Shown here: one piece after another, positions 46,316 to 52,723 of the stretch | Position numbering within the stretch: the stretch's first letter is position 1 | How the letters are laid out: the number at the start of each line of letters is the position of its first letter | DNA from: Bacteroides sp. CAG:1076 | Lineage (GTDB): Bacteria; Bacteroidota; Bacteroidia; Bacteroidales; Bacteroidaceae | Assembly: GCA_000436795.1 (NCBI GenBank) | Contig: HF993204.1 | Coordinates: 31,001 to 85,247, forward strand | Length of the DNA stretch: 54,247 nt | Reading direction: 5' to 3' | Notes under the pieces: model-generated | What the model was told of the DNA's origin: nothing | The model's database searches: none | Seen by the model: the letters and a program-made list of their open reading frames with translations, nothing else | Position numbers and translations under genes: made by a program

Positions 46316-47577
46316 ACGATGCCTCGCAGTGCCAGATAAACGATAAAGCCTAACCACAGTGCATGGTTGTGAAGTGTATGGTGTAGTCCATAATAAATCA
46401 GGAAGAAACTTCCGGCAGCTACTACCATTGCTTTCAGCATGATGTTGGTGGAAGTGGTTCCGATGCAGATACCGTCCAGCAGGAAAGCTGAAAATCCGGC
46501 AAGCGGAATGGCAAGTACCCAGTAAAAATAATCGCCCGAAGCAGCAATAACCGACAGGTCATTCGTCAACAGTCCTAAAAATCCTTGTCCTCCTATTCCA
46601 TAGAGCAACGTAAAAGCAATCGACAAGGTGATTCCCCAACCGAACAAATGCCGGATGGTACGGTGGAGTTCCTGTTTGTTTCCCGCTCCGATGTATTTGC
46701 CGGTCAGTGCTTCTCCTGCATAGGCAAATCCATCCATGATATAAGAGAAGAGTGTAAACAATTGCATGAGCAGGGTGTTGACAGCCAGGACTACATCTCC
46801 ATAGGCAGCTCCGGTAGAAGTAAAGAACACGGTAACGGCAACCAGACACAAGGTTCGGAGGAAGATGTCCCGGTTTACCTGAAACAGGCGTTTCATGGCG
46901 TCATGGGTAAAGAGATTTTTCCGGCCGATATATTTTCGTAAAGGACGATAGTAACGCAGCCAGAGCAAGTACGCCATGAAAAGTCCTGCATACTGAGCTA
47001 TTAGCGTACCCAAGGCAACTCCTTCCACCTTCATGCCAAGAACAAAAACAAAAAGTACACTGGCTGCTATGTTTACAATGTTTTGTGTAATGGCTATGAA
47101 CATCGGAAAACGTGAGTTCTGCATGCCGATGAACCATCCCGAAAAACTATATAAACCAAGAGTTGCCGGAGCTCCCCAGATGCAAATGTGAAAATATAAT
47201 GTGGCAAGCTTCTGTACCTCGGCACTGGTATCTATCAGTTCGAAGGCAATTATCCGTATGGGATATTGTAATACAAGTAGAGCCAGCGCCAGCATCAGGC
47301 TGATACCGACCGAACGCAGTAAGATGCGGGTGACTTCCTTTAGGTCGTGACCGCCATAGGCTTGCGCCGTCAGTCCGCTTGTTCCCATACGTAAGAAGCC
47401 GAATATCCAGTAGATCATATTGAAAAGCATTCCTCCTACAGCGATGGCTCCGATGTATGAAGCCGAACCGAGGTGACCTACGATAGTAACATCTACCAGT
47501 CCCAGCAAGGGAACTGTAATATTCGAAATGATAGAAGGTATAGCTATGTGTAATATTCGTTGGCTGGTAGGTGACAT
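46270..47577 (-). CDS. MATE family efflux transporter (DinF-like)
   Basis: A 435-residue membrane protein with about 12 hydrophobic segments in two homologous halves. The N-terminal RILHIAIPSIISNITVPLLGLVDVTIVGHLG and GTSGLTAQAYGG are typical of the DinF branch. Such transporters expel cationic drugs or metabolites using sodium or proton gradients; the substrate is unknown. Its 3' end overlaps the Sel1 gene's 3' end by 46 bases in opposite orientation, with no terminator seen between. It starts 8 bases after the biotin ligase fusion gene, so they are probably one transcript. Confidence 0.9.
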   Translation of the reverse strand: MSPTSQRILHIAIPSIISNITVPLLGLVDVTIVGHLGSASYIGAIAVGGMLFNMIYWIFGFLRMGTSGLTAQAYGGHDLKEVTRILLRSVGISLMLALALLVLQYPIRIIAFELIDTSAEVQKLATLYFHICIWGAPATLGLYSFSGWFIGMQNSRFPMFIAITQNIVNIAASVLFVFVLGMKVEGVALGTLIAQYAGLFMAYLLWLRYYRPLRKYIGRKNLFTHDAMKRLFQVNRDIFLRTLCLVAVTVFFTSTGAAYGDVVLAVNTLLMQLFTLFSYIMDGFAYAGEALTGKYIGAGNKQELHRTIRHLFGWGITLSIAFTLLYGIGGQGFLGLLTNDLSVIAASGDYFYWVLAIPLAGFSAFLLDGICIGTTSTNIMLKAMVVAAGSFFLIYYGLHHTLHNHALWLGFIVYLALRGIVQAWLLNSSSLRTAK

Positions 47578-47585
47578 GCTTAGGA

Positions 47586-48710
47586 TTATAATTCGAAAGA
47601 CACTTCTTTAAACATATATTCTCTTCTCTTTCCGCTCTCATCTTCCAGGATTAAAGCTCCCGATGGTTCTATTCCACAGATGCGTGCACGGAAACTTCCG
47701 TCTTTATCTTCATAGGCATAAAAGCCTTCCTTGCGATAGAGTACAGCCTGATAGCGTGAAGAAATCAGTTCTGCATTTCCATTTTTCAGGAGTGAATAGT
47801 AGTAGGCGGCACGTTCCATGAATTCATCCAGAATTTCTTTGCGGTCGTAACGCCGTCCGGTTATCTGAAAAAGTGATACCGGATTGGGGGCATCACTCAG
47901 AAAGCTTTCCTGATTCAGATTCACGCCTGTGCCCGAAATGGAACGGCTGATGTGTATGCCCGTCAGATCATTTTCTATCAAGGTTCCGCAGATTTTCTTG
48001 TCTTTCCAATAAATATCGTTGGGCCATTTGATACGGATTTCGTCGGTATATTGCGACAAGACTTCCTGTAAGGCAAGAGCTGTGATCTGAGAAAGCAGGA
48101 ATTGTTTCCGAGCCTCCAGAAAGTCAGGATAAACTACAAAGCTGAAAAGTAAGTTTGCTCCGGCTTCCGACTCCCAACTGTTACCTCTCTGTCCGCGTCC
48201 CGCAGTCTGGAAGTCGGTATATACGCTGGTTAATTCTGCCACCGAAGTTGTATTACACAATTCGTCCAGGTAGCTGTTGGTCGAGTTTGTTTCGCTTAGA
48301 AATATCGGTTCCGGATAATCGGTAGAAAACGTGCCCACGTTTTCAGTAAAACGTGGTGATGTTTTCTCTAAAACGTCCCGTTGTTTTTTAGTAAACTTCC
48401 TGACGACTTCTTCATACGAGTGGTCTATCAGTTGACGGATAAGCTGGTCGGGTACATCACTTTCCAGTGCTACCTGATTCCAGTATTTCTTATTGAAATG
48501 GTAAGCTCCTTCAATACCGTTGTAATGGTCACGAAGTTCTATGGCATAATCCGGATTACATTTCATGCTGGCATGGTCGGGATGTTCCAGATCGACCAGT
48601 AGGAACATACGGTCTACAACTTTAAAGACAAGGCTTGTTTCGTCGAAAGGAAAACATTCGGTTACGGCGGGCTTGCTTAGACAATATTGACGGAGGGTTT
48701 CTATATCCAT
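47586..48710 (-). CDS. birA: YjbR/MmcQ-like domain fused to biotin-[acetyl-CoA-carboxylase] ligase
   Basis: A 374-residue protein of two parts. Residues 1-108 match the YjbR/MmcQ fold (TECFPFDETSLVFKV, MKCNPDYAIELRDHY, NKKYWNQV, HSYEEVVRKFTKKQR). Residues 133-374 are a biotin protein ligase: the biotin/ATP loop GRGQRGNSW at 171-179, IRIKWPNDIYWKDKKICGTL and a small C-terminal domain; there is no helix-turn-helix repressor domain. It would biotinylate carboxyl-carrier proteins. The two parts are normally separate proteins as far as I know. The linker (112-129) is encoded by palindromic DNA at 48325-48377, which hints that a repeat joined two neighbouring genes. A sequencing frameshift is not needed, since one frame is open throughout. 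Confidence 0.87.
   Translation of the reverse strand: MDIETLRQYCLSKPAVTECFPFDETSLVFKVVDRMFLLVDLEHPDHASMKCNPDYAIELRDHYNGIEGAYHFNKKYWNQVALESDVPDQLIRQLIDHSYEEVVRKFTKKQRDVLEKTSPRFTENVGTFSTDYPEPIFLSETNSTNSYLDELCNTTSVAELTSVYTDFQTAGRGQRGNSWESEAGANLLFSFVVYPDFLEARKQFLLSQITALALQEVLSQYTDEIRIKWPNDIYWKDKKICGTLIENDLTGIHISRSISGTGVNLNQESFLSDAPNPVSLFQITGRRYDRKEILDEFMERAAYYYSLLKNGNAELISSRYQAVLYRKEGFYAYEDKDGSFRARICGIEPSGALILEDESGKRREYMFKEVSFEL
48325..48377. repeat. Phased ACGTTTT palindromes inside the fusion linker
   Basis: Three overlapping or adjacent palindromes: 48325-48344 (gaaaacgtg-cc-cacgttttc), 48336-48355 (cacgtttt-cagt-aaaacgtg) and 48358-48377 (gatgtttt-ctct-aaaacgtc, one mismatch). Centres are 11 and 22 bp apart. 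The same AAAACGT/ACGTTTT half-sites follow the TTGTAC elements at loci 2 and 3. Confidence 0.6.
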
Positions 48711-48747
48711 AATTTTTTCTGACTTGACGTTATATTATATGTATGTC

Positions 48748-49113
48748 TTACCAAATTGGCGGTAAAAAAGCTTCTTCGATATGTTCAATGTGAAAGGGAG
48801 GCTCTGTGCCTGTTATTGTAATAATATCGAAGCGAACCGGCAGGTCTATTTCGAACTTCTTGATATATGCATCAGTCGAGATGATGATGTTTCTGATTTT
48901 CCGGTCGGTGATAGCCTCTTCCGGCCGGCCGAACTCATCGTTCCGGCGAGTCTTTACTTCTACCACTACCAGTTCACCGTCTTTCTGTGCAACGATATCC
49001 AGTTCCCGTTTTCCTGAACGCCAGTTGCGGTGACGAATTGTGTAGCCTTTGCTTATCAGGAATTCAGCAGCTTCTGTTTCCCCTTCTTTTCCCAGTTCGT
49101 TGTGCTTAGCCAT
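48748..49113 (-). CDS. YraN family (UPF0102) nuclease-like protein
   Basis: A 121-residue protein with the YraN pattern: GKEGETEAAEFLISKGYTIRHRNWR, then the PD-(D/E)XK nuclease-like core ELDIVAQKDGELVVVEVKTR. The family is widespread and uncharacterised in most bacteria; nuclease activity is suggested by the fold only. The start at 49113 agrees with the family length; a longer frame upstream runs through the divergent promoter region and is rejected. Confidence 0.85.
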   Translation of the reverse strand: MAKHNELGKEGETEAAEFLISKGYTIRHRNWRSGKRELDIVAQKDGELVVVEVKTRRNDEFGRPEEAITDRKIRNIIISTDAYIKKFEIDLPVRFDIITITGTEPPFHIEHIEEAFLPPIW

Positions 49114-49124
49114 TTTGTTTTTTG

Positions 49125-49132
49125 CAAAAATA
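49125..49132 (-). promoter_or_regulatory. -7 box of the YraN gene
   Basis: The minus strand reads TATTTTTG (TAnnTTTG match), 12 bases before the ATG at 49113; a very short leader is implied. No -33 match. Confidence 0.4.
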
Positions 49133-49144
49133 CGTATTTTCTGT

Positions 49145-49174
49145 TTTGTATTTAGTTGAAGTGTACTAATTTTG
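49145..49174 (+). promoter_or_regulatory. Promoter of the small basic protein and tadA
   Basis: TTTG (49145-49148), 18 bases, TAATTTTG (49167-49174): a strong match to the Bacteroides promoter. The start codon at 49183 follows within 9 bases of the -7 box, so the transcript would be leaderless or nearly so. Confidence 0.6.
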
Positions 49175-49182
49175 TACCTGCA

Positions 49183-49416
49183 ATGATGAATAACGGAAAA
49201 AAACGAAAAAAAGTACCACCATCGGTTCCGCCACGTAAACGGCGGATGGTATGCCTGATGAGTGAAGAAGAAGTGCAGATTGTGGATCGGTATCTGGAAA
49301 CTTACCAGATAAAGAACAAGGCGCGCTGGCTTCGTGAAACCATATTGGCTTTTATTCATCAGAATATGGAGGACGATTATCCTACTTTGTTTAAGGAGCA
49401 CGATATGCGCAGATAA
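49183..49416 (+). CDS. Small basic protein with ribbon-helix-helix-like segment
   Basis: A 77-residue protein (ATG at 49183, or the adjacent one at 49186). A very basic N-terminus rich in Lys, Arg and Pro is followed by RRMVCLMSEEEVQIVDRYLE and KARWLRETILAFI, which resembles the strand-helix-helix pattern of small RHH DNA-binding proteins. I cannot name a family. It ends 3 bases before tadA, so the two share a transcript from the promoter at 49145-49174. A larger start at 49156 would precede the promoter and is rejected. Confidence 0.65.
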   Translation: MMNNGKKRKKVPPSVPPRKRRMVCLMSEEEVQIVDRYLETYQIKNKARWLRETILAFIHQNMEDDYPTLFKEHDMRR

Positions 49417-49419
49417 GTT

Positions 49420-49854
49420 ATGGCTGATGATGTTTTTTATATGAAGCAGGCCTTAATGGAGGCGCAGAAAGCTGCCGGCAGGGGAGAAGTTCCTGTTGGG
49501 GCTGTTGTTGTTTGTCGCGACCGTATCATTGCCCGTTCGCATAACCTGACCGAAACCCTGAACGATGTGACGGCTCATGCTGAAATGCAGGCCATAACGG
49601 CTGCTGCTAATGCACTGGGGGCCAAGTACCTGAATGAATGTACGCTTTATGTTACGGTAGAGCCTTGCGTGATGTGTGCTGGAGCAATAGCCTGGGCACA
49701 GACGGGAAAACTGGTGTTTGGCGCTGAAGACGAGAAAAGAGGCTATCAGCGGTATGCGCCCGATGCCTTGCACCCCAAGACAGTTGTAGTAAAAGGCGTA
49801 CTTGCCGAGGACTGTGCAAAGTTGATGAAAGAATTTTTCAAGAAGAAAAGATAA
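49420..49854 (+). CDS. tadA: tRNA-specific adenosine deaminase
   Basis: A 144-residue zinc deaminase that converts A34 to inosine in the tRNA-Arg anticodon. The zinc site is HAE (His53, with Glu55 as proton shuttle) plus PCVMC (Cys83, Cys86), the TadA/cytidine deaminase signature; GAVVVCRDRIIARSHN precedes it. Length is normal for TadA. Other deaminases such as guanine deaminase share this fold, but the VEPCVMCAGAI block favours TadA. It lies 3 bases after the small basic gene and is followed by a strong terminator. Confidence 0.9.
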   Translation: MADDVFYMKQALMEAQKAAGRGEVPVGAVVVCRDRIIARSHNLTETLNDVTAHAEMQAITAAANALGAKYLNECTLYVTVEPCVMCAGAIAWAQTGKLVFGAEDEKRGYQRYAPDALHPKTVVVKGVLAEDCAKLMKEFFKKKR

Positions 49855-49861
49855 AAATGAT

Positions 49862-49888
49862 AATCCCCGCTGGAAGCGGGGATTTATT
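49862..49888. terminator. Terminator between tadA and folA
   Basis: Stem aatccccgc/gcggggatt (49862-49870, 49876-49884) with a 5-base loop and a T-rich tail on the + strand; it lies between the convergent tadA and folA ends. Confidence 0.85.
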
Positions 49889-49891
49889 GTT

Positions 49892-50377
49892 TTAGATACG
49901 TTCGTAGTCTACAAAATGATAAGCATATTGGTGCTTTTCGTCGGTGGAATGGCTTTCACGCTGGACTTCTTTCCATTCGTTGAGGTTGATGGGCGGAAAG
50001 AAAACATCGGCTTCTTTATCCGCATCCTCTATTTCGGTGATATTAAGCCTGTCGGCAAGAGGCAATGCTTCAGCATAAAGACTTGCTCCTCCTATAATAT
50101 AAACTTCTTCTTCCTCCTTACATTGGTGCAAGGCATCTTGCAGCGAATGAAAACATTCTGCTCCGGGAAATTCGTGGCAACTACGGCTCAACACGATGTT
50201 GCGGCGGTTGGGCAAGGCACCTTTGGGAAGCGATTCGAAGGTTTTTCTTCCCATGATGATGGTATGTCCTGTAGTAAGTGCCTTAAAACGTTTCAGGTCG
50301 TTCGGCAGCCAGTATAACAGCTTGTTTTCGAATCCGATTCCTCTGTTTTTGTTGATAGCGACGATAATCGACAGCAT
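49892..50377 (-). CDS. folA: Dihydrofolate reductase
   Basis: A 161-residue enzyme reducing dihydrofolate to tetrahydrofolate with NADPH. Signatures: MLSIIVAINKNRGIGFENKL, the acidic active-site residue in LPNDLKRFK, TIIMGRKTFESLP, RNIVLSR and EVYIIGGASLYAEAL. The start at 50377 is chosen over one 19 codons upstream because it gives the standard N-terminus and a 23-base gap to thyA. Pairing with thyA is logical: thymidylate synthase produces the dihydrofolate that this enzyme recycles. Confidence 0.95.
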   Translation of the reverse strand: MLSIIVAINKNRGIGFENKLLYWLPNDLKRFKALTTGHTIIMGRKTFESLPKGALPNRRNIVLSRSCHEFPGAECFHSLQDALHQCKEEEEVYIIGGASLYAEALPLADRLNITEIEDADKEADVFFPPINLNEWKEVQRESHSTDEKHQYAYHFVDYERI

Positions 50378-50400
50378 ATTGTTATGTTGGGTTATAGGGG

Positions 50401-51195
50401 TTAGACAGATACTTTTCCTGCAATGTGAGGCCACGGATCATAATTTTCCAGTTCGAAATCTTCGTATTTGAAGTCGAAGATGTTTTTTACATCCGGGTTC
50501 AGCTTCATTTGCGGAAGCGGGCGGGGAGTACGGGTAAGCTGCAAGTCCACCTGTTCTAAGTGGTTCAGATAGATGTGTGCATCGCCTATCGTGTGGACAA
50601 AATCTCCAGCTTTCAGTCCCGTAACCTGTGCCATCATCTGCAACAGCAATGCATACGAGGCGATATTGAACGGCACTCCGAGGAAGGTATCGGCACTACG
50701 CTGGTACATCTGAAGGCTCAGACGTCCGTTGGCTACGTAGAACTGGAAGAACATGTGACAAGGAGGCAGATTCATGTTTTTCAGGTCGGCTACATTCCAT
50801 GCATTGACGATGATTCTGCGTGAATCAGGATTATGCTTGATAGTTTCCACTGCTTCCGAAATCTGGTCGATGAAACCTCCTTCATAATCAGGCCATGAAC
50901 GCCACTGGTAGCCGTATATATGTCCTAAGTCACCATTCTCGTCGGCCCATTCATTCCAGATACGTACTCCGTTTTCTTGCAGATACTTGACATTGGTATC
51001 GCCTTTCAGGAACCAGAGCAGTTCGTAAATGATTGATTTCAGATGAAGTTTCTTGGTTGTGACCAGCGGAAATCCTTCTTCCAGATTAAAGCGCATCTGA
51101 TGCCCGAATACGCTGATCGTACCGGTTCCGGTGCGGTCGTCTTTTCTGACACCCTCTGTGCGGATGCGTTGTAATAAGTCCAAATATTGTTTCAT
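50401..51195 (-). CDS. thyA: Thymidylate synthase
   Basis: A 264-residue enzyme that methylates dUMP to dTMP using methylene-tetrahydrofolate. The catalytic cysteine is Cys146 in [12 protein letters not shown], the same length and position as in E. coli ThyA. Also visible: [35 protein letters not shown] and [18 protein letters not shown]. Its stop is 23 bases from the folA start, so the two form an operon transcribed from the -7 box at 51223-51230. Confidence 0.96.
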   Translation of the reverse strand: MKQYLDLLQRIRTEGVRKDDRTGTGTISVFGHQMRFNLEEGFPLVTTKKLHLKSIIYELLWFLKGDTNVKYLQENGVRIWNEWADENGDLGHIYGYQWRSWPDYEGGFIDQISEAVETIKHNPDSRRIIVNAWNVADLKNMNLPPCHMFFQFYVANGRLSLQMYQRSADTFLGVPFNIASYALLLQMMAQVTGLKAGDFVHTIGDAHIYLNHLEQVDLQLTRTPRPLPQMKLNPDVKNIFDFKYEDFELENYDPWPHIAGKVSV

Positions 51196-51222
51196 GCGGA
51201 TGAATCTCTTTTATTTTGTTTG

Positions 51223-51230
51223 CAAAGGTA
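51223..51230 (-). promoter_or_regulatory. -7 box of thyA-folA
   Basis: Minus strand TACCTTTG, a TAnnTTTG match, 28 bases before the thyA start. It is divergent from the promoter at 51242-51272. Confidence 0.5.
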
Positions 51231-51241
51231 TAGAAAATATC

Positions 51242-51272
51242 TTGGGGGACAATGCTATTTGTACTATTTTTG
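51242..51272 (+). promoter_or_regulatory. Promoter of the rRNA methyltransferase gene
   Basis: TTG (51242-51244), 20 bases, TATTTTTG (51265-51272), 30 bases before the ATG at 51302. This excludes the upstream in-frame starts, which overlap thyA. Confidence 0.55.
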
Positions 51273-51301
51273 TACTCCGAAAACCATATCGAACATTTTA
51301 T

Positions 51302-52723
51302 ATGAACCTTCCTTCCGACTTTGTCACACGCACCCGCAGTTTGCTGGGCGAAGAGCAATTTGAAAAATTATACGAAGCCTTGCAGCACGATACTCCCGTA
51401 AGTATCCGTCTGAACCGGAATAAATGTAAGTCTGTTCCTGCCGAAAGTACTTCTATCCCCTGGTGCGAAACGGGGTATTATCTGAATACGCGTCCTACTT
51501 TTACTTTCGATCCCTTGTTTCATGCCGGAAGTTACTATGTACAGGAAGCATCTTCCATGTTTGTGGAGCAGGCATTACGTCAGTATGTACATACGCCTGT
51601 GGTGATGCTCGACCTTTGTGCGGCTCCCGGGGGAAAGTCTACGCTGGCTCGTTCGGTGTTGCCCGAAGGCAGTATGCTTGTTGCAAACGAAGTGATGAGA
51701 AATCGTTCGCAGGTACTGGCGGAGAACCTGATCAAATGGGGAGATGAGGGAGTGATTGTAACGAATAACGATCCTGCCGATTTTACTCCGTTGGAAGCCG
51801 TGTTCGATGTGATTCTGACAGATGTTCCTTGCTCTGGAGAAGGAATGTTTCGCAAAGATCCGGTAGCTGTAGACGAGTGGAGTATAGACAATGTAACAGT
51901 CTGCTGGCAGCGGCAGCGCCGGATTCTAAAGGATATCTGGTCTTGCCTGAAACCGGGAGGGCTTTTGATTTATAGTACCTGTACGTATAATCGGGAGGAA
52001 AACGAGGATAATGTAGCATGGATTTCCCGCGAACTGGGGGCTGAGGTGCTTCCGGTAGCTGTACAGGAAGAATGGAACATTACGGGCAATCTGACCGGCA
52101 GTGATTTCCCTGTATACCGTTTTTTACCACATCGTACAGTAGGAGAGGGCTTGTTTCTGGCTGTACTTCGTAAGTATGAGGATGATACAATGGAAGCTTC
52201 CGCAGACTGTACGGGTAAGCGTCCGAAAAAGGATAAGAAGAAAAAAGGTCAGAAAGCCGGAGGACAGCCGGTTGTATGTCCGAAAGAGGTCAAGACATGG
52301 GTAGACAGTCCGGAGCAGTATGTATGGACGGTAGAGAATAATGAGATAACAGCTTTCCCTGTGGCATATCAGGATTTATATGAAGTGATAAAGTCGACTT
52401 TAAAAGTGCTTCATGCCGGTATTACGGTGGCCGGACTAAAAGGCAAGGATTGCATTCCCGACCACGCTCTGGCCATGTCTGTAAAACGCTGTGCAGACTG
52501 TTTCCCGGTAGCCAACCTGACGTACGAGCAAGCCATTGCTTATTTAAGAAAGGAAGTCGTTGTGCTGGATGCCGACGTCCCCCGTGGATATGTGCTGGTG
52601 GCTTATCACGATGTTCCGTTAGGTTTTGTAAAGAACATCGGCAACCGTGCCAATAACCTTTATCCACAGGAGTGGCGCATACGCAGCGGTTACCTGCCCG
52701 AAAACCTTAAAATGGTTTTCTGA
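51302..52723 (+). CDS. rsmF: RsmF-like rRNA (cytosine-C5)-methyltransferase
   Basis: A 473-residue NOL1/NOP2/Sun-type enzyme. SAM-binding DLCAAPGGKSTLA near residue 106, catalytic motif IV DVPCSGEGMFRKDP, and motif VI IYSTCTYNREENEDN with the second cysteine. A Lys-rich insert (KRPKKDKKKKGQK) separates this from the C-terminal RsmF-type domain (AIAYLRKEVVVL, VAYHDVPLGFVKNIGNRANN). Such enzymes methylate 16S rRNA near C1407; the exact target base is assumed by family. Its last 17 bases overlap the convergent topoisomerase gene. Confidence 0.88.
   Translation: MNLPSDFVTRTRSLLGEEQFEKLYEALQHDTPVSIRLNRNKCKSVPAESTSIPWCETGYYLNTRPTFTFDPLFHAGSYYVQEASSMFVEQALRQYVHTPVVMLDLCAAPGGKSTLARSVLPEGSMLVANEVMRNRSQVLAENLIKWGDEGVIVTNNDPADFTPLEAVFDVILTDVPCSGEGMFRKDPVAVDEWSIDNVTVCWQRQRRILKDIWSCLKPGGLLIYSTCTYNREENEDNVAWISRELGAEVLPVAVQEEWNITGNLTGSDFPVYRFLPHRTVGEGLFLAVLRKYEDDTMEASADCTGKRPKKDKKKKGQKAGGQPVVCPKEVKTWVDSPEQYVWTVENNEITAFPVAYQDLYEVIKSTLKVLHAGITVAGLKGKDCIPDHALAMSVKRCADCFPVANLTYEQAIAYLRKEVVVLDADVPRGYVLVAYHDVPLGFVKNIGNRANNLYPQEWRIRSGYLPENLKMVF
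52700..52720. terminator. Small hairpin over two convergent stop codons
   Basis: Arms gaaaacc (52700-52706) and ggttttc (52714-52720) flank the topB stop and end at the rsmF stop. A weak, short stem; terminator function is uncertain. Confidence 0.35.
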
